Below are positions 33,402-42,137 of a stretch of 64,000 nucleotides of DNA, in pieces. The position numbers were made by a program, and so were the translations under genes. The notes under the pieces were generated by a model. It was given only the letters and a program-made list of their open reading frames with translations, searched no databases and was not told the origin of the DNA. Each line of letters opens with the position of its first letter. Within the stretch, counting starts at the first letter, position 1. The stretch is from CAZBUB01 sp046546355 (lineage in GTDB: Bacteria > Desulfobacterota > Desulfovibrionia > Desulfovibrionales > Desulfothermaceae): positions 13,421 through 77,420 of the forward strand of contig JBKGXZ010000002.1 in the NCBI GenBank assembly GCA_046546355.1, given 5' to 3'.

Positions 33402-34381
33402 TGTTCGGCACGGAAACCGAGCCCATCCTGCAAATCAGGGCCCTGAAAAAGTACTTCCCGGTAGAAGGGGGATTCATGCGTAGGCCCAAAGGTTGGATCC
33501 AGGCTGTGGATGATGTGCACCTGCAGCTGCCCTGGGGCCGGACCCTGGGCTTGGTGGGCGAGTCAGGCTGCGGCAAGTCCACCCTGGCCAAGCTGATCTT
33601 AAGGCTCCTGGACCCTGACCAGGGCAGCATCTTTTTCCAGGGCAGGGACATAGCCAAGCTGCCGGAGCGCAGGCTAAAACCCCTGCGCAAGAGGCTGCAG
33701 ATTGTCTTCCAGGACCCTTACGGCTCCCTGAACCCCAAACTGAGCATCGGCAGGACCCTGGAGGACGGCCTCAGGGTAGCTGGGATGGAAAAAAGGCAGC
33801 GCCCCGGACGTATCGCAGAGCTGCTGCAGCTGGTGGGGCTGCCCCCAGGAGTCCAGAAGGGCTATGCGCATCAGTTCAGCGGGGGCCAGAGGCAAAGGAT
33901 CAATCTGGCCCGGGCCCTTAGCGTGGAGCCCAAACTGATCATCTGCGACGAGCCTGTATCCGCCCTGGATGTCTCCATCCAGGCTCAGATCATCAATCTG
34001 TTGAACAGACTGCAAGCTGAGCTGGGCCTTAGCTATCTATTCATCTCCCACGATCTGAACCTGGTGGGCTACCTGAGCGACCAGGTGGCCGTGATGTACA
34101 TGGGCCAGATAGTTGAGTACGCGCCCAGCCGTGAGCTGTTTGAAAATCCCGGACATCCTTATACCCGGACATTGCTGGACGCGGTGCCGGGCAAGGACCT
34201 CCAGCTATTGGATCAGCCCAGGCCCATATCCGGAGAGGTGCCCACGTTAATGGACCCTCCTCCGGGCTGCAGGTTCAGGGATAGATGCCCCCAAGCCGGG
34301 CCGGACTGCAAGCAAGCAGAGATCAGCCTGCGCAGCCTGAGCCGGGAACATTGGGTGCGCTGTGTACGTACCGGCTCCTAG
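33401..34381 (+). CDS. Oligopeptide/dipeptide ABC transporter ATP-binding protein (DppF/OppF type)
   Basis: A 326-residue ATPase with Walker A VGESGCGKST (about 52-61), signature FSGGQRQRINLARALS, Walker B LIICDEPVSALDVSIQ, and the Cys-containing oligopeptide tail (GCRFRDRCPQAGPDC). It forms the ATPase heterodimer with the preceding protein. Its stop codon overlaps the stop of convergent argB. Confidence 0.88.
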   Translation: MFGTETEPILQIRALKKYFPVEGGFMRRPKGWIQAVDDVHLQLPWGRTLGLVGESGCGKSTLAKLILRLLDPDQGSIFFQGRDIAKLPERRLKPLRKRLQIVFQDPYGSLNPKLSIGRTLEDGLRVAGMEKRQRPGRIAELLQLVGLPPGVQKGYAHQFSGGQRQRINLARALSVEPKLIICDEPVSALDVSIQAQIINLLNRLQAELGLSYLFISHDLNLVGYLSDQVAVMYMGQIVEYAPSRELFENPGHPYTRTLLDAVPGKDLQLLDQPRPISGEVPTLMDPPPGCRFRDRCPQAGPDCKQAEISLRSLSREHWVRCVRTGS

Positions 34382-35253
34382 CCCAGAATCTCCGTGCCTA
34401 TCCCGGCCTGGGTGAACAGCTCCAGGATCAGGGAATTCTCTAGCCTGCCGTCAATGATATGTGCCTTCTCCACCCCTGCCTCCAGGGCCTCCAGACAGCA
34501 TTTCAGCTTGGGAATCATCCCTCCCTGGGCAGTGCTGTTCTCGATCATCTCCAAAACCTGACTGCGGCTCAAGGAGGAAACCAGCTGCTCCCCGGCCATG
34601 ACTCCTGACACATCTGTGAGCAGTATCAGCTTCTTGGCCTCCAGGGCCTTTGCCACCGAGCCGGCCACCGCATCCGCATTAATATTGTAGGTCCGGCCCT
34701 GGGTGTCTACTCCTACTGGGGCTATGATGGGGATAAAGCCCTCTTTCTCCAGGCTGCGGATCAGCTTGGTCTGAATGCTGACCACCTCACCTACCCGTCC
34801 CAGATCAATGATCTCAGGTGGGGCATCTGTCTTGGAAATCACCATCTCCATCTTTTTGGCCTGGATCAGCCCTCCGTCCTTCCCGGACAGGCCCACAGAA
34901 CGGCCCCCGTTGAGATTGATCAGGTTCACGATCTCCTTGTTCACCCTGCCCACCAGGACCATCTCCACCACATCCATGGTAGCCTGATCAGTGACCCGCA
35001 GGCCCTGCTCGAACTTGCTGCTGATGCCCAGCTGATTCAGCATCTGCCCTATCTGGGGCCCCCCGCCGTGCACGATCACCGGGTTGACCCCGATATACTT
35101 GAGCAGGACCACATTCAGGGCAAAGCTCTTTTTCAGCTGCTCATCCTGCATGGCATGCCCCCCGTACTTAATAACCACGGTCCTGCCGTAAAATTCCCGG
35201 ATATAGGGCAGGGCCTCCAGCAGGAGCTTGGCCCGGGTCATTTCCTGTTCCAT
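34378..35253 (-). CDS. argB: Acetylglutamate kinase
   Basis: A 291-residue amino-acid kinase: KYGGHAM, VIVHGGGPQIGQMLNQLG, LLTDVSGV and the C-terminal Gly-rich ends (AHIIDGRLENSLILELFT). It phosphorylates N-acetyl-L-glutamate, the second step of arginine synthesis; argC, the third step, lies 28 kb away at the right end. The ATG at 35253 was chosen for its GGAGG at the correct distance; the frame extends upstream to 35295. Length and the N-terminal region look like the arginine-sensitive, hexameric type (inference). Confidence 0.94.
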   Translation of the reverse strand: MEQEMTRAKLLLEALPYIREFYGRTVVIKYGGHAMQDEQLKKSFALNVVLLKYIGVNPVIVHGGGPQIGQMLNQLGISSKFEQGLRVTDQATMDVVEMVLVGRVNKEIVNLINLNGGRSVGLSGKDGGLIQAKKMEMVISKTDAPPEIIDLGRVGEVVSIQTKLIRSLEKEGFIPIIAPVGVDTQGRTYNINADAVAGSVAKALEAKKLILLTDVSGVMAGEQLVSSLSRSQVLEMIENSTAQGGMIPKLKCCLEALEAGVEKAHIIDGRLENSLILELFTQAGIGTEILG

Positions 35254-35394
35254 GCTCTCCTCCCAGGATTCCTGTTTTTGATTAACACAGCGCAATTATT
35301 GCCCACCCTCCTGGAGCTCTGCATAAGCTATTTGTATACAGCTATCTTTACTATGCTGCACAGCTTACTCACACGGCCAGCCTGGAGAGCACAA

Positions 35395-35420
35395 AAAAGG
35401 GCTCCCGCAGGAGCCCTTTT
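35395..35420. terminator. Bidirectional intrinsic terminator downstream of cooS
   Basis: AAAAGGGCTCC pairs with GGAGCCCTTTT around a 4-base loop. A run of Ts follows the stem on the minus strand, ending the cooS transcript; on the plus strand TTTT follows too. Nothing else is recognised in 35254-35394 except the argB leader. Confidence 0.88.
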
Positions 35421-35445
35421 GCTGCAGCTATAGAGCGGCTGCTAA

Positions 35446-37428
35446 CTAAGCAGCATCCATCTCCCTGCGGGCGGCCATATCAAAGAGCACCCGCTCCCTG
35501 GCCTTGTCCAGACCCAGGGCCTTGCGCTTCTTGTCGATGTGGGCCAGCATCTTCTTGGCCATCTCATAGGGATCGGCGGCAAAGTCCCACTTGCCGAGCC
35601 CCTGCTCTTCCAAGCCGTTGAACAAAAGGTCCTTGAACTTAGTGTTGTCAGTAACCGGGAAGGTAACGCCAAAGATTGTGTACACTCCGGAAGCCACGAA
35701 ATACTGCCCGATGCTGATGGCCTTCTCGCTCATCCACTCCGGAGCAGCCCCTGCTGCAGGCAGATCCGCGATGCTCTCCCCAAGGCCGCCTGTCTTGACC
35801 ACTTCGGCCGCAGCAATCAGGATCCGGCTGTTATCCACGCAGGAGCCCAATCCCAGGACCGGAGGCATGCCTACTGTCTCGCAGACCTCCTTCAAGCCGT
35901 CCCCTGCCAGGTGCGCAGCTTCAGGAGTCAGCAGCCCGGCCTTGGCCAGGGCGATCTGGGAGCAGCCGGTTTGCAGGACCAATACATCCTTCTTGATCAG
36001 CTCTTTAACCAGCTCCACGTGCACCCAGTCCTGCTTGACCCTGGGATTGGTGCAGCCCACCACACCGGCTATACCCCGAATGCGGCCATTGATGATGTTG
36101 TCGTTCAATGGCTTGTAGGAAGCCCGGAAGCTCCCGCCCAGCATATACTGTATATACTCGTGGGAAAATCCGTGAATGCCGGCATTGCTGATGTTCGGAA
36201 TCTCCACCTGGACATTTCTGTTTTTGAACCTGGCAATGGCCCGGACAACAACTTCATCCGTGCATTCGCGAGGATTATTTTCCTTCATTTCGATATGTTC
36301 CGCACCCTCGATGTGGCAGCGCGGGTTGGTGGTAAACATAAAGGTGTTGTAGCACTTGGCTACCGAAGACAGGCCCTGCTTGATGCACTGATAGTCCACA
36401 GCCATGGCGTCAACAGCCCCGGTTACCAAAATGGCCTCAGTGGACATGAAGTTGCCGGCGTGGGGGACACCATGCCTGGACAGAACCTCAGCCCCTGAAC
36501 AGCACATGCCGACGACATTGATCCCCTTGGCTCCGGCATCCTTGGCGGCCTGGACCAGGGCAGGATCGTTGACCGAGACCAGCATGGACTCGAACATGGT
36601 CGGCTCGTGGCCGTGGACCACAACATTGACATAGTCTTCCTTCAGGCAGCCCATGTTCACGTCAGCCTTTACAGGCGTGGGCGTGCCATAGAGGATGTCC
36701 GAGATCTCGGTGGCCACCATGGAGCCGCCCCAGCCGTCGGACAGGGCCGTGCGATTGAACTGCTGGGTGATGTTTTTGTACTCCTGATCCACACCCATGT
36801 GGGTCCTGTGCATCATTTCCATGATTTCGCGCATGGATCCCCTGGGTACGATATTCAGCTTGCGCCAAGTCTCCAAGGTCTTTTCCGGTACCCGGGAGAC
36901 AAAAGGGATCTCGCCTTCGACCTGGGTGTAGGTCCGTTCCAGCTCCTCGTACAGATCCTGAGCGATATCCTCGACAGAACGGTCTTTGGTCTCAATCCCT
37001 ACGGACTGGGCTACCTGCTCCAGCTTGATCGAATCCTTGATCCTGTAGTCCTTGATCTTGCCATGGACCACCTCCCGGAAAACATCAAGCATGGACATGC
37101 CGTGGTCTGTGTGCGCCGCCGCGCCACCCACCACCATGCGGGCAAAGTTGCGGGCCTGAATGGTGTCGATGGTCGCACCGCATACGCCGACCTTGCTGTA
37201 CGGATCCTTGGCATTCAGCCGGCATGGCCCCATGGAGCAGTGCTTGCAACAGGCAGAATCAGACCCTATCGGACAGGCCTTCATGCTCGCAGCCCGGTCA
37301 AAGGCTGTCTCCACTCCGTCCTGCTTAGCCTTATCCAGCATCTGAGCTGTGGCCTCACAGAGGGTAAACTCCTTGGCCTTAAATTCCTTGGCCTTGCTTT
37401 CTGTTGCCTTCTTTTCCTTCTTTTCCAT
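35446..37428 (-). CDS. cooS: Anaerobic carbon-monoxide dehydrogenase catalytic subunit
   Basis: A 660-residue Ni-Fe CO dehydrogenase. D-cluster Cys are at 52 and 60; the B-cluster Cys are at 61, 64, 69 and 83, with exactly the spacings of the characterised CooS-II type (8, 3, 5, 14). C-cluster ligand regions (VVVHGHEPTMF; GMCCSGAEVLSRHG; QTGCSQIALAKAG) are present. It oxidises CO to CO2 in the cytoplasm, passing electrons to a ferredoxin. ATG at 37428 has GGGAGG upstream and gives the usual Lys-rich start. CooC, CooF, hydrogenase and acetyl-CoA synthase genes are absent nearby, so its physiological link is not evident. Confidence 0.94.
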   Translation of the reverse strand: MEKKEKKATESKAKEFKAKEFTLCEATAQMLDKAKQDGVETAFDRAASMKACPIGSDSACCKHCSMGPCRLNAKDPYSKVGVCGATIDTIQARNFARMVVGGAAAHTDHGMSMLDVFREVVHGKIKDYRIKDSIKLEQVAQSVGIETKDRSVEDIAQDLYEELERTYTQVEGEIPFVSRVPEKTLETWRKLNIVPRGSMREIMEMMHRTHMGVDQEYKNITQQFNRTALSDGWGGSMVATEISDILYGTPTPVKADVNMGCLKEDYVNVVVHGHEPTMFESMLVSVNDPALVQAAKDAGAKGINVVGMCCSGAEVLSRHGVPHAGNFMSTEAILVTGAVDAMAVDYQCIKQGLSSVAKCYNTFMFTTNPRCHIEGAEHIEMKENNPRECTDEVVVRAIARFKNRNVQVEIPNISNAGIHGFSHEYIQYMLGGSFRASYKPLNDNIINGRIRGIAGVVGCTNPRVKQDWVHVELVKELIKKDVLVLQTGCSQIALAKAGLLTPEAAHLAGDGLKEVCETVGMPPVLGLGSCVDNSRILIAAAEVVKTGGLGESIADLPAAGAAPEWMSEKAISIGQYFVASGVYTIFGVTFPVTDNTKFKDLLFNGLEEQGLGKWDFAADPYEMAKKMLAHIDKKRKALGLDKARERVLFDMAARREMDAA

Positions 37429-37534
37429 ATTTTCCTCCCTTGTGGTGGAACAATTAAAAGATCCAAGGATTGTCAATCTTCAGCCCTGGAATACCTCTGG
37501 ACTCCTGCCCCGCTTGGGGCCTTCTGCTTGACAG

Positions 37535-37549
37535 CTTGCAGGCTGCAAG
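37535..37549. promoter_or_regulatory. Palindrome upstream of cooS
   Basis: CTTGCA-GGC-TGCAAG, 6-base perfect half sites, about 107 bases ahead of the cooS start codon. A second short palindrome (CCCCGCTTGGGG) is at 37508-37519. The motif does not look like the classic CooA or HcpR sites; a regulator site is possible. Confidence 0.3.
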
Positions 37550-37632
37550 GACCTGAAAATGAAAATAATTCTGGCAAGCCTACGTCCAAAAAAACACTTT
37601 GTCAAGACGCAGCAACAAGATTCCTGCCTTGC

Positions 37633-38625
37633 CTATTCCTGTTTCAGGGTCCTTTGCATCAGCTCCTGCACTGCCTTATCAGGGGCCTGGTCCTGATACA
37701 GGATCTGATACACCTGCCAGGTAATGGGTAGATCGACTCCCAGCTTTTGGCCCAGGCTATGCAAGGCCCGGGTAGTCTGCACTCCCTCCGCGACCATGCG
37801 CATGCCCTGCAAGATCTCCTGCAGCTTCCTACCCTGGCCCAGGCTTAGACCCACCTGTCTGTTGCGGCTCAGATCCCCCGTACAGGTCAGGACCAGATCC
37901 CCTAAACCGGACAGCCCCATAAAAGTCTCCTGCCTGGCCCCCATGGCCGCACCCATCCTGGACATCTCAGCCAGGCCCCTGGTGATCAGGGCCGCCCTAG
38001 CCCCGCTGCCGAAGCCCAGCCCGTCTGTAATCCCTGCAGCCAGGGCCATGACATTCTTCAGGGCCCCGCCCAGTTCCACGCCCAGGCAATCTGAATTGAG
38101 GTACACCCGCAGGGTTTGCGTAGCCAGGGCCTGTTGCAGCCAAGCCCCCAGATCCTGATCCATGCAGCCCAGGGAGACCGCCGTGGGCAGCCCCTTGCTG
38201 ACCTCCTTGGCGAAGGAGGGGCCGGAAAGGCAAGCATAGCCTGGATTCAAATCCCCCAGCTCATCCTGGACCACCTGGGACATGGCCTTCAGATTCTCCA
38301 CTTCGATGCCCTTGCTGGCACAGACCAAAACCGGCTTTGCTGGCAGCAGGGCTTTTAGCTCCACCAAAACAGACCTGAAATACTGGCAGGGCACAGCCAT
38401 AAGCAAAACCTCCGCACCCTGTACCACTTCCTGCAGCTCGTTGCTGAAGCCCAGAGCTGGATCCAGCTGCACTCCGGGCAAGAACCAGGAGTTCTCCTTT
38501 TGCTCCTGCATCAGCCCTAAAAGCTCCGGCTCCCTGACCCACAGGCAGGTGGCATGGCCCTTGCCAGCCAGGATATTGGCCAAGGTGGTGCCCCAGGAGC
38601 CTGCCCCGATTATCGCTATTCGCAT
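37633..38625 (-). CDS. gpsA: Glycerol-3-phosphate dehydrogenase (NAD(P)+)
   Basis: A 330-residue GpsA: N-terminal Rossmann motif IIGAGSWGTTLANILAGKGH, then SKGIE, the substrate-binding LSGPSFAKEV and the catalytic Lys region GGALKNVMALAAGI. It reduces dihydroxyacetone phosphate to sn-glycerol 3-phosphate for phospholipid synthesis. ATG at 38625 was chosen as it opens straight into the nucleotide fold; the frame continues to 38697 with non-family sequence. It precedes cooS on the minus strand but is separated by about 200 bases. Confidence 0.94.
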   Translation of the reverse strand: MRIAIIGAGSWGTTLANILAGKGHATCLWVREPELLGLMQEQKENSWFLPGVQLDPALGFSNELQEVVQGAEVLLMAVPCQYFRSVLVELKALLPAKPVLVCASKGIEVENLKAMSQVVQDELGDLNPGYACLSGPSFAKEVSKGLPTAVSLGCMDQDLGAWLQQALATQTLRVYLNSDCLGVELGGALKNVMALAAGITDGLGFGSGARAALITRGLAEMSRMGAAMGARQETFMGLSGLGDLVLTCTGDLSRNRQVGLSLGQGRKLQEILQGMRMVAEGVQTTRALHSLGQKLGVDLPITWQVYQILYQDQAPDKAVQELMQRTLKQE

Positions 38626-38766
38626 TGCTATTGCCTCTTTGGATATCCGGTTTGAGATTTTGAGCTCATCTATACCCTTGCCCAGTTTCAGGGTCAAGGA
38701 ACTTGCTTGTCAGCAGAGGCCAAAAAGGATAAAAGGGGCTGTAGCAGGAGCTAACAAGGGCAGCAT

Positions 38767-39264
38767 ATGCATAAAGACAGCGATCAAGATCGGGTCAGGG
38801 AACTCACAGAGCAGGAAAAGCGCGTGCTGCGCCTGGTGCAGGACAGCCTCCCGGACAGCCCCGCCCCTTTTGCCAGCATTGCCCGCGAGGCCGGACTCCC
38901 GGAGTCCCAGGTCCTGCAGCTGCTAAGGGAGCTGAAAAGCTCCGGCTGCATCAGGCGATTCGGAGCCACCCTGCGTCACCAGGAGGCTGGATACGACTGC
39001 AATGTCATGGTGGCCTGGCAGGTCCCCCAGGCAAATATCCAGGACATCAGCAGGATCATGGTCTCCAGGCCGGAGATCACCCACTGCTACCAAAGACGCA
39101 GCACCCCCAGCTGGCCCTTCAATCTGTACACCATGATCCATGCCAAGAGCAAAGGCCAGTGCCTGCAGCTGATCCAGGACCTGGCAGCCAGAACAGGCCT
39201 GAACAACTACCAGGCCCTGTTCAGCATCAAAGAGCTCAAGAAGACCTCCATGCGTTATTTCTAA
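38767..39264 (+). CDS. ahbB: Siroheme decarboxylase subunit (AhbB type)
   Basis: A 165-residue Lrp/AsnC-like protein with an N-terminal HTH-like region and an AhbB core: IRRFGATLRHQEAGYDCNVM (H71 included), followed by WPFNLYTMIHAKSK. AhbA/AhbB form a heterodimer that decarboxylates siroheme to didecarboxysiroheme in the heme route of sulfate reducers. AhbA and AhbB are close paralogues; the RRFGATLRHQ stretch favours AhbB. It is 32 bases ahead of hemL, which supports a tetrapyrrole role rather than transcriptional regulation. AhbA is not in this window. Confidence 0.82.
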   Translation: MHKDSDQDRVRELTEQEKRVLRLVQDSLPDSPAPFASIAREAGLPESQVLQLLRELKSSGCIRRFGATLRHQEAGYDCNVMVAWQVPQANIQDISRIMVSRPEITHCYQRRSTPSWPFNLYTMIHAKSKGQCLQLIQDLAARTGLNNYQALFSIKELKKTSMRYF

Positions 39265-39296
39265 AAACCCCAAACACCACCTCAAGGAGTATGCTT

Positions 39297-40565
39297 ATGC
39301 CTGATTCCAGGAGCCTATTCCAGCAGGCCCGGGAGCTTATCCCCGGCGGGGTCAACAGCCCGGTCAGGGCCTGCGGCAGTGTGGAATCCACCCCTCTGTT
39401 CATCAGCAGGGGCCAGGGCAGCCACATCTACAGCCAGGAGGGCCAGGAGTACATCGATTATGTCCTCTCCTGGGGTCCTTTGCTCTTGGGGCATTGCCAT
39501 CCCCGGGTATTGCAGGCAGCCAGACAGGCCCTGGAGGATGGACCCAGCTTCGGGGCCCCCTGCAAGCAGGAGATAGATCTGGCCCAAGCTATCCATGATG
39601 CCCTGCCTGGCGTGGAGATGGTCCGCCTGGTCAACTCCGGCACCGAGGCCACCATGAGCGCCCTGCGCTTGGCCAGGGCCTATACTGGCAGGGAAAAGAT
39701 CCTCAAATTCACCGGCTGCTACCATGGCCATGTGGATAGCCTGCTGGTCCAGGCTGGATCCGGGGTAGCCACTCTGGCCATACCTGGCACGCCGGGGGTG
39801 CCAGAAGGACTGGCCATCCAGACCCTGCTGGCCCCTTACAATGATCTCCGGGCTGTACAGGAGATCTTCCAGAGCCAGGGCCAGGAAATAGCTGCCGTGA
39901 TCCTGGAGCCAGTGGCTGGAAATATGGGCCTGGTGCCCCCTGCAGAAGGTTTCCTGCAGGGCCTTAGGCAGCTGGCTGACCAATATTCCAGCCTGCTCAT
40001 TTTTGACGAGGTCATTACCGGCTTCAGAGTAGCCTATTCCGGTGCCCAGGGCAGGTTCGGGGTCACTCCGGATCTGACCTGTCTGGGCAAGATCATAGGC
40101 GGCGGATTCCCTGTGGGGGCCCTGGGCGGCCAAAGCCAAATCATGGAGTATCTGGCCCCTTGCGGTCCAGTATACCAGGCCGGAACCCTAGCCGGGAATC
40201 CCGTAGCCATGAGCGCAGGCTTGGCCACCCTGCAGGAGCTGCAGCAGCAGGATTATCAGGCTCTGGAGGACAGGACCTCCTGGCTGGCAGCAGAGCTGCA
40301 GTCCATCCTGCAAAGGAAGGGCCTCTCCGTGCAGCTGAACCAGCTGGGGTCCATGTTCACTCTGTTCTTTACTCCAGACCCGGTACAGGACTTTTCCAGC
40401 GCCAGGAACACAGACCAGAAGCTCTTTGCCAGCTTCTACCGCCAGATGCGCGAACAGGGCATATATCTGCCCCCGGCCAACTTCGAGTGCGTATTTGTTT
40501 CCTTCGCCCACCAGGAAGCCGATCTGGAAAAGACCCTGCAGGCTGCCAGGGACCTGCAGTTTTAG
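39297..40565 (+). CDS. hemL: Glutamate-1-semialdehyde 2,1-aminomutase
   Basis: A 422-residue PLP enzyme: FQQARELIPGGVNSPVRACG, VNSGTEATMSALRLARAYTG, GCYHGHVDSLL, FDEVITGFRVAYSGAQGRFG and K265 in LGKIIGGGFPVGALGG. It makes 5-aminolevulinate in the C5 pathway, the entry to heme, siroheme and cobalamin. AAGGA is eight bases before ATG 39297; another ATG six bases upstream is too close to it. The gene follows ahbB in the same direction. Confidence 0.96.
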   Translation: MPDSRSLFQQARELIPGGVNSPVRACGSVESTPLFISRGQGSHIYSQEGQEYIDYVLSWGPLLLGHCHPRVLQAARQALEDGPSFGAPCKQEIDLAQAIHDALPGVEMVRLVNSGTEATMSALRLARAYTGREKILKFTGCYHGHVDSLLVQAGSGVATLAIPGTPGVPEGLAIQTLLAPYNDLRAVQEIFQSQGQEIAAVILEPVAGNMGLVPPAEGFLQGLRQLADQYSSLLIFDEVITGFRVAYSGAQGRFGVTPDLTCLGKIIGGGFPVGALGGQSQIMEYLAPCGPVYQAGTLAGNPVAMSAGLATLQELQQQDYQALEDRTSWLAAELQSILQRKGLSVQLNQLGSMFTLFFTPDPVQDFSSARNTDQKLFASFYRQMREQGIYLPPANFECVFVSFAHQEADLEKTLQAARDLQF

Positions 40566-40578
40566 AGCCAGGATTTAC

Positions 40579-40606
40579 TTGACAGCAGTTGGTCAGCTGG
40601 TATATC
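40579..40606 (+). promoter_or_regulatory. Candidate sigma-70 promoter for cytochrome c3 gene
   Basis: TTGACA (40579-40584), 16-base spacer, TATATC (40601-40606), with an upstream TGG of extended -10 type. It implies a leader of about 170 bases before the cytochrome gene; the leader contains CTGGTA/TACCAG arms that could pair. Confidence 0.5.
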
Positions 40607-40785
40607 TAATGACTAGACCAGTGTACCAGCCTTGTCCAGCATCAGAAATCAAGCCACCTGCTTTAGCCCTAGCTAAACTCTGCCTGGGCGGGAGGACACT
40701 GCCGGCCAGTGTACTAAGCTCAGGCGCAGCTGCTTCAGACACTGACCCTTGGGAAAAACATTTTTAAAAAAAGGAGGGTTCAAAA

Positions 40786-41217
40786 ATGAGGAAGAGTATT
40801 TTTGTTAGTCTGTTGAGTGCCTGCACACTTCTAGTTTTTACTCTGGCCGGCTTGCAGGCCTATGACTTTGAAGTCCCGGAAACTATCACCATGGACCATG
40901 CAGAAGGTGAAACAGACAACCCTCAGTACAGCCCAACAGAGATGCCACACAAAGACCACGAGGCAGTAGTGGAAGATTGCCAGTCCTGCCATCACATGTG
41001 GGAGGATGAGTCAGAGCCGCCCCAGAGGTGTACTGACTCCGGCTGCCACGACCTGCTGGGCGCCAAGGGAGAAGAGATGAAAGAGGTCAATTCCGCATAT
41101 TACGCCTTCCATGAACGAGGGAGCGAGCACAGCTGCATCGGCTGCCATCAGGAGCTCAAGAAGGCAGGAGAGGATACCGGCCCCTTGCCCTGCAACAAAT
41201 GCCATCCCAAGGACTAG
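40786..41217 (+). CDS. Periplasmic tetraheme cytochrome c3 (class III)
   Basis: A 143-residue protein with a signal peptide (about 1-25). Four heme sites: CQSCH (65-69), CTDSGCH (82-88, the spaced CX4CH type), CIGCH (117-121) and CNKCH (136-140). Axial His candidates are H55, H58, H70 and H109. This order, including the CX4CH second site, matches class III cytochromes c3 of Desulfovibrio, which shuttle electrons between periplasmic hydrogenase and membrane complexes. The fourth site is CX2CH rather than CX4CH as in D. vulgaris type I, and the sequence is acidic, so a type II or variant is possible. A strong AAAGGAGGG precedes the ATG. Confidence 0.93.
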   Translation: MRKSIFVSLLSACTLLVFTLAGLQAYDFEVPETITMDHAEGETDNPQYSPTEMPHKDHEAVVEDCQSCHHMWEDESEPPQRCTDSGCHDLLGAKGEEMKEVNSAYYAFHERGSEHSCIGCHQELKKAGEDTGPLPCNKCHPKD

Positions 41218-41240
41218 CTTCAGACAAACAAGCAATAAAA

Positions 41241-41272
41241 GCCCGGGGCAGGGCCTGGCCTTGCTTCCGGGC
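41241..41272 (+). terminator. Stem-loop after cytochrome c3
   Basis: GCCCGG (41241-41246) pairs with CCGGGC (41267-41272), with a further inner stem, 24 bases past the cytochrome stop and 20 before the next start. The tail AATTCTCT is T-poor, so termination may be partial. Confidence 0.5.
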
Positions 41273-41291
41273 AATTCTCTAGAGGTGCTCT

Positions 41292-42101
41292 ATGGCCCAG
41301 GAAAAGAAGGATCAGCCCTCAGAAGAGATCATCGACCTCACCGAGGAGGTCCAGGATGATCAGCACACTGGGCAGCAGGGATCCAGCCCTGGACAAGATG
41401 CGGATTTCGAGCAGGAGCTCAACGATCTTTTCGCCGAAGTGGAGGACTCCTCCCAGGATCAAGGTCAGGATCCCTCTAAGGACCAGACCGAGGACGATCT
41501 GGATCTGGATTCCCTGTTCCAGGAGCTGGGCTCCTCCAGCCAGGATTCTGAACAGGCTTCAGCTGCATCTCCAGCCCAAAAAGAGCCTGAGGCAGAAACC
41601 TCTCAGCAGGCAGAGGAGCCCAGCTCAGAAGCAGCCCCCAAAGAGGAGCAGCAGGAAGAACAGCCCCAGCCAGTTTCAGATCAGGAGGCTGCAGGCCTTG
41701 TGCAGCAGGTGCAGGAGCTGCAGGCCAGACTGCAGCAGCTGGAGGAACAGCTGCAGGAGCAGCCTGGCCCCCAGCAGCTGGAGGAACGTTTGCAGGATCA
41801 GCTGCAGCAGAGCCTGACCCAGGCCTGGGAGGAAAAGCTGCAGGCCAGGCTGGACCCCTTGCAGGAACAGCTGCAAGCCGTGCAGGGCTCTTCCGGGGAC
41901 CAGAAGCAGCTGCAGGAGCTGCAGGCGCAGCTGCAGCAGCTTCGCCAGGAGGCCCTGACCAGGAGCGACCTGCAAGAGCTGGCCGCCCAGATCAAGCAGG
42001 AGCTCAAAGAGGAGCTGACCCAGATGATCCCTGCTGAGGCAGCAAAAGTCATCCGGGAGGAGATCCAGGCCCTGGCCCAGGAGATGGAGCAAGAGATTTA
42101 A
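41292..42101 (+). CDS. Acidic, Gln/Glu-rich coiled-coil protein
   Basis: A 269-residue protein I cannot assign. Residues 1-125 are acidic and disordered-looking (many Asp, Ser, Gln). From about residue 130 to the end there is continuous heptad-like Leu/Gln sequence (QVQELQARLQQLEEQLQEQ type), a long coiled coil, ending PAEAAKVIREEIQALAQEM. There is no signal peptide. This composition is shared by bacterial scaffolding, polarity or partitioning proteins. It follows the cytochrome gene after 75 bases and precedes a small conserved protein and menG. Confidence 0.7.
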   Translation: MAQEKKDQPSEEIIDLTEEVQDDQHTGQQGSSPGQDADFEQELNDLFAEVEDSSQDQGQDPSKDQTEDDLDLDSLFQELGSSSQDSEQASAASPAQKEPEAETSQQAEEPSSEAAPKEEQQEEQPQPVSDQEAAGLVQQVQELQARLQQLEEQLQEQPGPQQLEERLQDQLQQSLTQAWEEKLQARLDPLQEQLQAVQGSSGDQKQLQELQAQLQQLRQEALTRSDLQELAAQIKQELKEELTQMIPAEAAKVIREEIQALAQEMEQEI

Positions 42102-42137
42102 AAAAAGGAGGGGTGCTGCACAGGTTTCTCTCCTTTT

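Noticed and set aside
36607..37731. Long plus-strand reading frame opposite cooS (374 codons)
   Set aside because: Antisense shadow of a gene with all canonical CODH residues; no family content and no ribosome site.
39315..40139. 274-codon minus-strand frame opposite hemL
   Set aside because: Shadow frame; hemL is complete on the plus strand.
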